From JAKLIH01 sp964618955 (GTDB lineage Bacteria > Patescibacteriota > Minisyncoccia > UBA6257 > JAKLIH01), in assembly GCA_964618955.1 (NCBI GenBank), contig CAZUBO010000003.1, positions 5,610 through 69,609 of the forward strand: a DNA stretch of 64,000 nucleotides. The letters are read 5' to 3'. How positions within the stretch are numbered: position 1 is the stretch's first letter; each line of letters begins with the position of its first letter. This document shows positions 1 to 8,873 of this stretch, in pieces. Below the pieces are notes generated by a model that saw nothing but the letters and a program-made list of their open reading frames with translations, was not told where the DNA came from and ran no database searches. A program made the translations under genes and the position numbers.

Positions 1-2070
1 AAGATGGTTAAAGCCAGAATTGGCAAAGACTTTCCTCAAGATGTTTTGACTCAACTCAAAATGGCTAGAGACGCTGTATTCAAAAGTTGGAACAATCCTA
101 GAGCTATTACTTATCGTCAGATAAATAAAATTCCTGATAATTTAGGAACTGCTGTTAACGTTCAAGCTATGGTCTTTGGTAATATGGGTGACGACTGTGC
201 TACTGGCGTAGGCTTTACTCGTAATCCTGCTACTGGCAAAAAAGAATTCTATGGTGAATACTTGATCAACGCTCAAGGTGAAGATGTTGTTTCAGGTGTT
301 CGTACTCCAAAGCCAATCACTAATTTGAAAAACGACATGCCAAAAGTCTATAAACAATTAGTTGAAGTCACTACTCGTTTGGAGAAGCACTATAAAGACA
401 TGCAAGATTTTGAATTCACAATTGAAAATGATATCTTATACATGCTTCAAACTCGTAGTGGTAAAAGAAGTATCAGAGCTGGTATCAAAATTGCTGTTGA
501 GATGGTTAAAGAAAAATTAATTACCATTAACGAAGCTTTAATGCGTATTGATCCTAATCAAATCAATCAACTTCTTCATCCAATCATTGATCCTAAGGCT
601 AAATTAGATATTATCGCTAAAGGTCTTCCTGCTTCTCCTGGAGCTGGTACTGGTAAAGTTGTCTTTGATCCTGATGAAGCTGTTGCTATGTCAGAAGCTG
701 GTGAAAAAGTTGTTTTGGTTAGAGATGAAACTTCACCTGATGATATCAATGGTATGAATGTCGCCCAAGGTATTCTAACTGCCAGAGGTGGTATGACGTC
801 TCACGCAGCTGTAGTAGCTCGTGGTATGGGCAAATGTAGCGTTGTTGGCTGTGAAGACATCAAAATCGACATGGCTAAAAAATGTTTTTCTGCTGGGGAT
901 ATTATCATCAAAGAAGGTGACTATATCACCTTAGATGGAAATTCCGGTAATGTCATTTTGGGCAAAGCTAATACTATCATGCCTGAGATTGAAGGCGAAT
1001 TCAAAACCTTCATGAAATGAGCTGATGAGATTGCTAAATTAAAAGTCAGAGCTAATGCCGATATTCCTCGGGATGCTAAAGTTGCTAGAAGCTTTGGCGC
1101 TGAAGGTATTGGTCTTTGTCGAACAGAGCATATGTTCTTTGATCCTCAAAGATTACCATATATGCAAGAAATGATTTTAGCTGATACGGAAGACGAAAGA
1201 ATCAAGGCATTAGCCAAACTTCTTCCATTCCAAAAAGCTGATTTTTATGGCTTATTCAAAGAAATGAAGGGATTTCCAGTAACTATCAGAACTCTTGATC
1301 CACCACTACATGAATTCCTTCCAAAAACAACTGAAGCTGCTAAAGAATTATCTTCTATTATCAATGTTCCTTTTGAAAAGATAATTAAAAAATCTCAAGA
1401 GCTTCATGAGCAAAATCCAATGCTTGGCCATCGTGGTTGTCGTTTGGGTATTACTTATCCAGAAATAACCGAAATGCAAGTTCGTGCTATCATGTCTGCT
1501 GCGTGTGAGATATATAAAAAGGATAAGATCAAAGTTGTTCCCGAAATCATGATTCCTTTAGTAGGGAATGTCAAAGAATTTATTGATCAAAGAGAATTAT
1601 CAATCAAAACAATTGAAGCTGTATTAAAAGAATACAAAGTAAAGATTGATTACAAAATTGGTACTATGATTGAAGTTCCTCGTGCTGCTTTGACAGCTGA
1701 TGAAATTGCATCCCAAGCTGAATTCTTCTCTTTTGGAACTAACGACTTAACTCAAATGGGTATGGGCTTCTCTCGTGATGATGCTGGTAAGTTTATCAAA
1801 ATCTATTTGAACAAAAAGATTTTGGAAAATGATCCATTCCAAACTTTGGATCAAACGGGTATTGGCAAATTAATTGTTATGGCAATTAATCTCGGAAGAA
1901 AAGTTAAGAAGGATTTGAAATGTGGTATCTGTGGAGAACATGGCGGTGATCCTGAAAGTGTAAAATTCTGTCATCGTTCAAACCTCAACTACGTCTCTTG
2001 TTCACCTTATCGTGTTCCTGTTGCTAAACTAGCTGCTGCTCAAGCAGTAATTGAAGAAAAGAAGAAATAG
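1..2070 (+). CDS. ppdK: Pyruvate, phosphate dikinase, C-terminal part (5' end outside window)
   Basis: This is the last 689 codons of a protein that is usually about 880 residues. The enzyme interconverts pyruvate, ATP and phosphate with PEP, AMP and diphosphate in the cytoplasm. Visible: the swivelling phosphohistidine motif GGMTSHAAVVARG (His at about codon 268), GLCRTEHMFF, and the PEP/pyruvate domain ending in CGICGEHGGDP and SCSPYRVPVAKLAAAQA near the C-terminus, with the catalytic Cys. An in-frame TGA at 1018-1020 sits where the family has Trp (FMKWADEIAKLKVRANAD) and the frame continues unchanged, so it is read as Trp. It ends in TAG and is followed at once by a terminator. In small fermentative genomes this enzyme usually serves PEP/pyruvate interconversion in glycolysis. 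Confidence 0.97.
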
Positions 2071-2081
2071 CAATACAATAC

Positions 2082-2113
2082 AAAACCCACTGAATTCATC
2101 AGTGGGTTTTTGG
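2082..2113 (+). terminator. Rho-independent terminator of ppdK
   Basis: A 12-bp stem (AAAACCCACTGA paired with TCAGTGGGTTTT) with a 5-base loop, followed by T-rich sequence, starts 12 bases after the stop codon. Confidence 0.85.
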
Positions 2114-2130
2114 TTTTAATTTTTTGATAA

Positions 2131-3312
2131 CTATAAATCAAAAAAATTAATATATTTTGAATTTGTTTTGTCTATATCTTTATTATAATAAATATAGTTT
2201 AAATCAATCTTCGGATACGTTTCGCTAAATTTCGAATAATTTTTAGGAACTATTTTAGAAATTTTAAATTTGCTTTCGTAAGCTATTTTATTATCAACTA
2301 CAAAGTCTACTTCATGCTTATCAGCTGTGCCTCAGTAATTAATAGTTATCTCGTCATTAGTTTCCAATAGCTTTTTATAAATCATATTTTCTAAAATTTC
2401 GCCTTTATCATCTCTATGTTCTAATTTTTCGAAATTATTTAACAGAACATTTCGCAATCCGAAATCATTAAAATATATTTTATTCATTTTGGTAAGTTCC
2501 TTACGTAAATTATTAAAATACGGACTTACTAAATTAATATGAAAAGATTTCCTCATGATATATAGAAAGTTGTTTATAATTGTTTTAGAAACGTTCAAAG
2601 TATTAGCTAGCTCGTTAAGATTTATCGTTTTGCCTATTTGGTCAGCCAACAAGACAAAAAGCTTATAAAAAATCTCGTCTTTTTGAATCCCAGCATCATC
2701 AATATCTCTTTTAGTATAGGCATAGGCAATTTCATGCAAAATCATTTTTTTCTCTTCAGTATCTTCAGTTAGGATTACTCTTGGATATCCACCATAAGTA
2801 ACATATTCATTCATTAATTCTTTTTTGTCGTTTGTATTTAAATCTTTAATCTTTAATTTCTTAGCTAGCAAGAATTCTTCAAATGAAAATACATTAAGGA
2901 AAAAAATTCTTTTTCTTCCCGCTAAAGAATCTTTAAATTTTCTGTCGATATAAAAAGCTGAAGATCCAGTTACAATTAATTTAATTTTTCCTTTGTATTT
3001 GTCATAATTGAATTTAAGAAAATTCGAAGGATTCTTTAAATATTGTATTTCATCTATAAAAACATATTTTTTATCCTTTTCCAATCCATCAATAACAGTT
3101 ATTAAATTATCAGGATGTTCGTCCAATTTAGCTAACAGAGTAGGGTCTTCTAAACTAAAAAAGAAGCATTGTTTGCCTTCTTTTTTTAGTTTCTGATACA
3201 TATGAAAAAGCATGGTTGTTTTGCCAGTTTGCCTAGGGCCAGTCATTAATGCTATCTCATCTGTATCCAAATAGTCTCAAACAGCATTGTATATTGTACG
3301 TTTTATAAACAT
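2131..3312 (-). CDS. AAA ATPase with C-terminal DUF4143 domain
   Basis: 393 residues. The N-terminal AAA domain has Walker A GPRQTGKTTML (about residues 30-40), Walker B YVFIDEIQYL and sensor-like VTGSSAFY. The C-terminal part ends with WGTADKHEVDFVV, the nuclease-like E..D..V core of DUF4143. Two TGA codons, near the start (NAVWDYLD) and near the end (NYWGTADK), are read as Trp; without them both ends are lost. The start is ATG at 3312, with no SD. Proteins of this family are common accessory ATPases in small genomes, and their exact role is not established. It is transcribed divergently from hisS, with a perfect inverted repeat between. A second member lies at 54712-55971. Confidence 0.9.
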
Positions 3313-3372
3313 AGTGATTAATTAGTATTTTTGTATAGTTATATATTATCAGATAATTTGTACTTTGTCAAT

Positions 3373-3411
3373 GCCAAAAGTCCGTTTTATCGGATAAAAC
3401 GGACTTTTGGC
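3373..3411. repeat. Perfect 19-bp inverted repeat with 1-bp centre
   Basis: The arms begin GCCAAAAGTCCG and end CGGACTTTTGGC, with a single G between the two 19-base arms. It lies between the divergent starts of the DUF4143 ATPase and hisS. No T-run suggests a simple terminator for either gene, because both genes read away from it. It may be an operator, a recombination or transposon remnant, or a cruciform element. Confidence 0.85.
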
Positions 3412-3545
3412 TTATCAAAAATCCTTTTTATCGAAATCAAATATTTCAATATATTCTGTATAAATATTTGTTTTATAATCGTCTTTTGCATTATTTTCTT
3501 TTTTATGATATTATTTATATATAATTTAAATATTAAATACAAAAT

Positions 3546-4823
3546 ATGATTAGTTCAAAACCACCTTCTGGTATGAGAGATACTCTCCCAAATGCCTTAA
3601 GACAAAAACAAAGAATTATAAATCAAATTAAACAAATCTTCGAGAAGTTTAATTATGACCCTATTGATACTCCAGTTCTGGAACGTATCGAGGTTTTAAA
3701 TGGCAAATTTAGCAGTGAAGAAGAAAACGATAAATTAATTTTTCAAATTCAAAAACGTGGAGATAAATCTGAAGAAGGTTGTGACCTTGGTCTTCGCTAT
3801 GATCTTACTGTTCCGCTATCGCGCTTCTATACTGAATATCAAAATGACTTACCTAAAGTTTTCAAACGCTATTGTATTGATAAAGTCTGACGAGCTGAAC
3901 GAGCTGGCCGTGGTAGATATCGTGAATTCTATCAATGTGATATTGATACTATCGGCTCATCTTCTAATCTAGTTGAAGCCGAGACTTTCTTAGCTTTAGC
4001 GCAAGCTTTAAAATGCTTTGATTTAAAGAATCTTTCTTTAAAAATCAGCTCTCGTGATTTCTTGAAGAAATTCTTAGAAAGTTTTGGCATTACTGATTTA
4101 AAAACTTTTATGACTTGTCTTGATAAGCAAGATAAGATTGGTCTTGATGGTGTTTTGGACGAATTAAAATCAAAAAGTTTTAACGAATCTACTTCTAAAA
4201 ATATCTTAGATACTTTAAGTAATGATTCTGTTTTTGAATCTTATTGTAATTCTAAGCCAGAAATTATGGCTGTTATTAATCAAGTCAATAATATCATTGA
4301 TTTAGTAAAGCCTTCCCTAACAGACATTAATGTATATTTTTGTAAGACCTTAGTAAGAGGGTTTGATTACTATACTAGCACTATTTTTGAATTCTATAGT
4401 CCTGAATTAGAATCCACCATTGCTGGTGGTGGCAGATATGATAGCCTAACTAGTATTTTCAATGGTAACAAAACTCCTGCTTGTGGAGGTTCTATTGGTA
4501 TTGAAAGAATCTTTGGGCTATTAGAAGGTAAAGAAATTAAAAATGAAAAACAATCAGTTTTAATTGCTTTGTTCGACGAATCTATGAAGTCAGATTGTTT
4601 AGAATTATTAAATTACTTAATTCAAAACAATATTAATTCCGAAATATATTTAGAAGCTGATAAATTGAGCGATCAAATTAAATACGCTTTATCAAAAGGT
4701 TGTAAATATTTAATTATCTATGGCCCTGACGAAAAGCAAAAGGGAATAGTAACAATTAAGAATTTAGAAACTAAAGAACAGCAAGAAGTATCCAGAGATG
4801 ATTTAAAAGATTACGATTGATAA
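3546..4823 (+). CDS. hisS: Histidyl-tRNA synthetase
   Basis: 425 residues, a normal length for class II HisRS, which charges tRNA-His. Motif 1 region: KPPSGMRDTLP. Motif 2: CIDKVWRAERAGRGRYREFYQCDIDTIG, in which the Trp is an in-frame TGA at 3888-3890. HisA motif: LVRGFDYYTSTIFEF. Motif 3: GGGRYDSLTSIF then ACGGSIGIERI. The C-terminal anticodon-binding domain follows. The ORF ends TGA TAA; with TGA as Trp the last residue is Trp and TAA is the stop. There is no SD before the ATG. This gene gives some of the cleanest evidence for the altered code, because the motif 2 Trp is conserved in bacterial HisRS. Confidence 0.97.
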
Positions 4824-4835
4824 TTTCAAAAATTG

Positions 4836-4865
4836 AACTAGGCAGCCTTTTGGCTGCCTAGTTTG
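4836..4865 (+). terminator. Terminator of hisS
   Basis: A perfect 12-bp stem (AACTAGGCAGCC / GGCTGCCTAGTT) with a TTTT loop lies 13 bases after the TAA stop. Confidence 0.85.
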
Positions 4866-4890
4866 ACTTTTAAATATTCTATGTTATCAT
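4863..4890 (+). promoter_or_regulatory. Sigma-70-type promoter for the RNA at 4897
   Basis: -35 TTGACT at 4863-4868, a 16-base spacer, and an extended -10 (TG, then TATCAT at 4885-4890). It directly overlaps the end of the hisS terminator, so the downstream RNA has an independent start. Confidence 0.6.
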
Positions 4891-4896
4891 TGTATT

Positions 4897-5130
4897 AGTA
4901 CGTTAAAAAAGTGCAAAGAACTTGATTATTCAAGTCAGGCACAATGCATGCATATAGATGCTATTTTAACGCTTAAAGGATTTCCTGGCAGTTTAGTACC
5001 GGTGAGGGAAAAATGCTAGGGAAGCACAATATCGCTTCAAGAAACGAAGTGAATATTTATCCACTTCTACAAACACAAAATTTAATCTTCCTTGGAGTAA
5101 GCAACCTCGCTTATAGGTTGCTTTTCTCTT
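4897..5130 (+). ncRNA. Putative structured non-coding RNA, unidentified
   Basis: About 234 nt between its own promoter and terminator, with no open frame of note. Visible pairings: CGTTAAAA near 4900 with TTTTAACG near 4965 (outer stem), enclosing GTGC...GCAC and an ACTTGA-TTAT-TCAAGT hairpin; then TGC-TAGGGAA-GCA and GAAGTG...CACTTC further on. The GC-richer blocks stand out from the AT-rich surroundings. I looked for the signatures of RNase P RNA, tmRNA, SRP RNA, 6S RNA and common riboswitches and found no convincing match. The RNA is not followed by a gene on its strand, so a cis-regulatory leader is unlikely. Confidence 0.55.
5102..5130 (+). terminator. Terminator of the 4897 RNA
   Basis: Stem AAGCAACCT / AGGTTGCTT with a 7-base loop followed by TTTCTCTTT. 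Confidence 0.8.
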
Positions 5131-5146
5131 TATATTAATAAAAACA

Positions 5147-5182
5147 GTGGCATATCGTCACGACATTCCACTGAGTTACTGA
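5147..5182 (-). terminator. Terminator downstream of recG (minus strand)
   Basis: Read on the minus strand: CAGTGG and CCACTG close around a second 7-bp stem (ATGTCGT / ACGATAT), followed by TTTTTATT. It is about 85 bases beyond the recG stop. Confidence 0.7.
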
Positions 5183-5265
5183 GTTTTTATGGTTTTTTGC
5201 TAAAAAGTTTAATAACCACCTCCTTTGTATTGAAAACTAATACCAGTATAACACATAGTCATATA

Positions 5266-7422
5266 TTATTCCATATGTAGCTTTTCTACGAATTCTTTGT
5301 ATCTTTTCAAAAACAAAGGATATTTTTTTAATTCTGAATCGGTAGCAAATATCAATTTTGCTTCTTCTTGAATATCTTTTAGTAATTTTGAATCTTTTAA
5401 GGCTGACATTGCTAAGTCCGGGAAGCCTGATTGATTCTTTCCAAACATCTCTCCTGGTCCTCTAAGTTTTAAATCAATTTCCGCTAATTTAAAACCATCA
5501 TTACAATCTACCATAGCATTTAATCTCTCTCTGGTTGTTTTACTATTAGATTCAGTATACAAAAAACAATATGATTGGTAATTCCCCCTGCCAACTCTAC
5601 CTCGGAATTGATGTAATTGCGCTAAACCAAATCATTCTGTTCCCATAATTAGCATTATCGTTGCATTAGGAATATCAACTCCAACTTCAATAACTGAAGT
5701 TGATACTAGCAGATTAGTTTCATTCCTACTGAATTTATTCATTACCAATTCTTTTTCTTTTGGTTTCATTTTTCCATGAAGCATTTCAATATTGAATTCT
5801 GGAAAGATCTTCTTCATGGTCTCAACTTCTTTTTTAACAGCCTTTACTTCTGAATTTAACATCTGCTCAAATGAAAAAAGATTTTTGCCTTTAACTTCTC
5901 CTTCTTCTATAACTTCTTCAATTCTTGGACAAATTACAAATACTTGTCTTCCGGATTTAATTTCTTTTCTAATAAATTCAAACATTGGTCCTTCTTTGGA
6001 TTTTGTAATAATCTTTGTTATTATTTTCTTCCTATTCTTTGGCATTTCATCCAATATCGATAAATCCAAATCTCCATAGATTGATAAAGCTAAAGTTCTT
6101 GGGATTGGAGTTGCTGTCATTGAAAGGAAATGAGGAATTAATTCATTTTGCTTACTTAATAATTCCTTTCTTTGTTTAATTCCAAATCGATGTTGTTCAT
6201 CTATTATTACTAATCCTAATTTTGAAAAGTCAATATTCTTTTGAATCAAAGCATGGGTTCCAATAACTAATCATTCAGTACCTTCTGAAATACTTTTTAG
6301 TAAGTATTCTTTAGTGACTTTACCTTCAATAAATCCATCTTTAATTCTAACTCCTTCGCCAGTCATTAAGGCAACTTTAATCTCAAAACCTTCTAAGTAT
6401 TTAATAAGGTTTTGGAAGTGTTGTTTGGCCAATACTTCAGTTGGGGCCATGAAGGCCACTTGATAGCCTTGAGTTACTGTTAAGAGGGATACAATAATTC
6501 CAATCATAGTTTTACCTGATCCAACATCGCCTTCTAGCAGTCTATTCATTGGTGATCCTTTTTCCATATCTTGCATTATCTCTCAGATAGCTTTCTTCTG
6601 TGAAGCGGTTAGAATAAAAGGCAAAGTACTTAAGAATTTCTTTACTAATTCAACATCCGCTTTTATCTTTGGGGCTTTGTTTTTCGCCATCTTGTTTTTA
6701 ATATGCATTAAATGAAGCTGAGTTAAAAGCATTTCTTCAAAGATAAATCTTTTTCTGGCTAATTCGGCTTCCTGAATTGTATTCGGAAAATGTATTTTGT
6801 TTATTGCTTCTTTAAAACTCAAAAGTTTGTTTCTTTTTAAAGTATCATTTGACAATGAATCAACAAATTCATTTTGAAATGAATCTAATAGTCTTTTAAT
6901 ATATGTTCTTAGCATTTTGGAACTTACCCCACTAGTCTCTGGATATACTGGAATCAATCTTCCAGTATGTTTTAGTGTTGATATATCCACTTCTTCATTC
7001 TCATCGCCTTCTAGTATTTCAAAAGCTGGGCTTTGAAAAACAAAATGTTTGCCTTTAATTTTTGGTTTGCCTGATACCGTAATTACCGTGCCTTCTTTCA
7101 ATTGTTTAGAAATGAATGGTTGATTAAATCAAACAATATCCGCTTTACCGCTCTCGTCAATAATCTTGCCTTCAGTTAAAAGCATATGTCTGTGATATGT
7201 TCGATAACTTTTTAGAGTTCCAACTTTACCAATGATTGTGGAATTTTCACCTTCAACTAATTCACTGATAGATTTAATATTTGTAAAATCTTGATATCTA
7301 AAAGGGAAATGTCATAAAAGATCTTTTATGGTATTTATATTCAATGATTTTAATTTGTCGTTGTAATATTTTCCAACTCCATAGAGATTAGAAATATTGT
7401 CTGTTAATTTTATATCATTCAT
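5266..7422 (-). CDS. recG: ATP-dependent DNA helicase RecG
   Basis: 718 residues, near the usual 690-710. RecG is a monomeric branch-migration and fork-reversal helicase. Order: wedge domain (KHTGRLIPVYPETSGVS follows the OB part), helicase core with Walker A EGDVGSGKT, MAPTEVLAKQH, DEQHRFG (motif II), SMTATPIPRT (motif III), VIEVGVDIPNAT and QLHQFRGRVGRG (motif VI), then the TRG segment. Several in-frame TGA codons are read as Trp, for example before LVIGTHALI and before FGLAQLHQ. The start is ATG at 7422 (MNDIKLTDNISNLYGVG), chosen because the upstream in-frame extension has only a TTG and lies in promoter-like sequence. There is no SD. Confidence 0.95.
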
Positions 7423-7489
7423 TTTTCTTTTTTTATATATTTGTATTTTATCAGATTTTTCAATTTTTGTCATTTTTTTTTGACAAAAG

Positions 7490-7603
7490 AAAAAGACACC
7501 ACGGCGGATGTCTATTTTCAAAAAAACGAATAATATATAAAGAACTAATTTTTAGTCGGGACCAAGGGGTCCCGCCAGGAGGTTTTGAGTATCACCCATA
7601 ACC
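7490..7603 (-). ncRNA. Putative small RNA with exposed anti-SD-like CCTCCT
   Basis: A GC-rich island in AT-rich sequence, transcribed on the minus strand from a consensus-like promoter. Read from the start it holds CAAAACCTCCTGG, a CGGGACC-CCTT-GGTCCCG hairpin, a small ACTAA/TTAGT hairpin, and finally GACATC/GGTGTC followed by TTTTTC. It could be a short sRNA or an alternative recG leader; a separate weak promoter nearer recG favours an independent unit. CCTCCT matches the ribosomal anti-SD sequence and would pair with GGAGGTTTT ahead of the gene at 12467. No coding potential is seen. Confidence 0.4.
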
Positions 7604-7609
7604 ATTGTA

Positions 7610-7637
7610 ATTATACCACATATTGATATAATGTCAA
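7610..7637 (-). promoter_or_regulatory. Minus-strand promoter of the 7490-7603 unit
   Basis: On the minus strand: TTGACA (7632-7637), a 16-base spacer, TATAAT (7610-7615). Both hexamers are perfect consensus. Confidence 0.7.
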
Positions 7638-7749
7638 CGCAAGAATGTACTAATCAAAAATTTAAAGTAAGATAAAAAGCTTGTTATAGTTGACAATTAT
7701 TTTTACAGGAGTATAATATTAATATTAATTATTTAATTAAAATATAATC

Positions 7750-8187
7750 ATGAGTTTATTAAATTTTATAAAAAAACCAAAAGAAAAGGTTGTTGATCAT
7801 AAAAAATCAACAGAAACTATAATGGAACGACAACATAAACTGGGACAGCAAATAAAAGATGCCGTCGACAAGGCTCTTTTAAAAAATGTTGTATATAATA
7901 ATGATATTTGTGGAAAGTCAAAAACATCCGAAAGACCTATTACATCTGTAATTGAGCGTGGTGGTTATTTTATAATTCTGGTTAAAAGCCCAGAAGATGA
8001 AAAGTTGATGGGCGGTGGAATTATTTTTGAAATAAATATTAATTTAAGCCATAAGGGTGAAGAGTTTCACATATTTCCAGCTCCAGCAGGAGATAATGGC
8101 TGTAGATCGCTTCAAGAGGCGGTTAATTTTCAAACGTTAGCTGTTAAAAAAGCAAGAACCTGTTCTAGATTTCATCAACAAGCTTAA
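7750..8187 (+). CDS. Hypothetical protein, 145 residues
   Basis: I do not recognise the family. The product is soluble, with a Lys-rich N-terminus (IKKPKEKVVDHKK), a helical stretch to about residue 45, and a more structured C-terminal half (VIERGGYFIILV, GGGIIFEIN, FPAPAGDNGCRSLQEAV). It has two or three cysteines and no Trp. No SD precedes the ATG. It is monocistronic: a strong terminator follows 8 bases after the stop. The well-formed terminator and typical codon use support a real gene. Confidence 0.7.
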   Translation: MSLLNFIKKPKEKVVDHKKSTETIMERQHKLGQQIKDAVDKALLKNVVYNNDICGKSKTSERPITSVIERGGYFIILVKSPEDEKLMGGGIIFEININLSHKGEEFHIFPAPAGDNGCRSLQEAVNFQTLAVKKARTCSRFHQQA

Positions 8188-8194
8188 ACCTATC

Positions 8195-8228
8195 TAATCT
8201 GCTCGCCCAAAAGACGAGCAGATTTTAG
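8195..8228 (+). terminator. Terminator of the 7750 gene
   Basis: Stem ATCTGCTCG / CGAGCAGAT with a 9-base loop, followed by TTTTAGCTCTTTT. Confidence 0.8.
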
Positions 8229-8254
8229 CTCTTTTGAGTTTTCCACACCGTCTC

Positions 8255-8283
8255 TTGACAAAACAGGATGAAAGTGGTATAAT
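8255..8283 (+). promoter_or_regulatory. Consensus sigma-70 promoter of the 8480 gene
   Basis: TTGACA (8255-8260), 17-base spacer, TATAAT (8278-8283). A leader of about 190 nt separates it from the start codon. Confidence 0.85.
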
Positions 8284-8365
8284 TATAATATATTTAAAGA
8301 TCAAGAAAGTCCTACTTTTTAGGTCTTTTTTCGTCTCTGAATATATTGGACTTTAAATCATATAT

Positions 8366-8454
8366 TTCTTCACTAACCACAAGGGGGCGTTTCACTTCGT
8401 ATATATATCATATATTCGAAACATCCTAGAAATCCCCTTATGGTTAGTGAAGAA
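8366..8454 (+). promoter_or_regulatory. Long leader hairpin (21-bp stem) upstream of the 8480 gene
   Basis: The arms at 8366-8386 (starting TTCTTCACTAACC) and 8434-8454 (ending GGTTAGTGAAGAA) pair over 21 bases with one mismatch, around a 47-base loop that itself contains TATATAT/ATATATA. The arm ends 15 bases before the SD. An attenuator-like hairpin with a T-run also lies near 8300-8330. Together they suggest a structured regulatory leader or a processed RNA. Confidence 0.6.
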
Positions 8455-8479
8455 AATAAATTTTTATTTGGAGGACAAC

Positions 8480-8767
8480 ATGGTTAAAAAAACCAAAGAA
8501 ACGTTGAGTGGAATTATTGCTTCGCTGGTAATAATCATTTTGATTATGATTGGTGGGGCATTAACAAATCCATCACCACGAGAAGAAGCCAAGATGGCCA
8601 TTTTTACAATGGCTAGAAATGGTTTATCTGAGGAGACAATTGCCTCCTCTTATAAGTTCAGAGAATATCCATACAATCGGATATTTAAAGAACTTCAATC
8701 TTCGGGTGAGTTGGATAAGCTCATCGAAAAAGGATGGTCGTCACGATGACCATCAAAAAACCCCTAG
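8480..8767 (+). CDS. Small membrane protein with strong SD
   Basis: The start is ATG at 8480, because GGAGG (8470-8474) lies 5 bases upstream; an in-frame ATG at 8447 lies in the leader hairpin. One transmembrane helix (about residues 10-30, GIIASLVIIILIMIGG) is followed by an 'SPREEAKMAIFTMARNGLS' segment that may be a soluble helical domain. The frame meets TGA at 8747-8749 and, with TGA as Trp, ends at TAG 8765-8767, inside the terminator stem. With TGA as stop the product would have 89 residues and clear the terminator. Function unknown. Confidence 0.6.
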
Positions 8768-8791
8768 TTGCAAATGTGACTAGGGGTTTTT
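8755..8791 (+). terminator. Terminator of the 8480 gene
   Basis: Stem AAAAAACCCCTAGT / ACTAGGGGTTTTT with a 10-base loop. Confidence 0.85.
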
Positions 8792-8808
8792 CATTTCCCC
8801 AATTTCTC

Positions 8809-8837
8809 TTGCATTTTTTTTCAATCCCTGATATAAT
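8809..8837 (+). promoter_or_regulatory. Promoter of the Xer recombinase gene
   Basis: TTGCAT (8809-8814), 17-base spacer, TATAAT (8832-8837), 37 bases before the start codon. Confidence 0.7.
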
Positions 8838-8873
8838 ATTTTGCGACATACTAAAAATATAATTTTTTAAACC

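Noticed and set aside
4897..5130. Assignment of this RNA to RNase P, tmRNA, SRP RNA or a known riboswitch
   Set aside because: None of the defining motifs (for example GAGGAAAGTC, the T-loop ending of tmRNA, or the SRP GGAA-loop segment) could be seen.
8447..8479. Upstream ATG extension of the 8480 gene
   Set aside because: It lies in the arm of the leader hairpin, while GGAGG correctly spaced before ATG 8480 marks the start.
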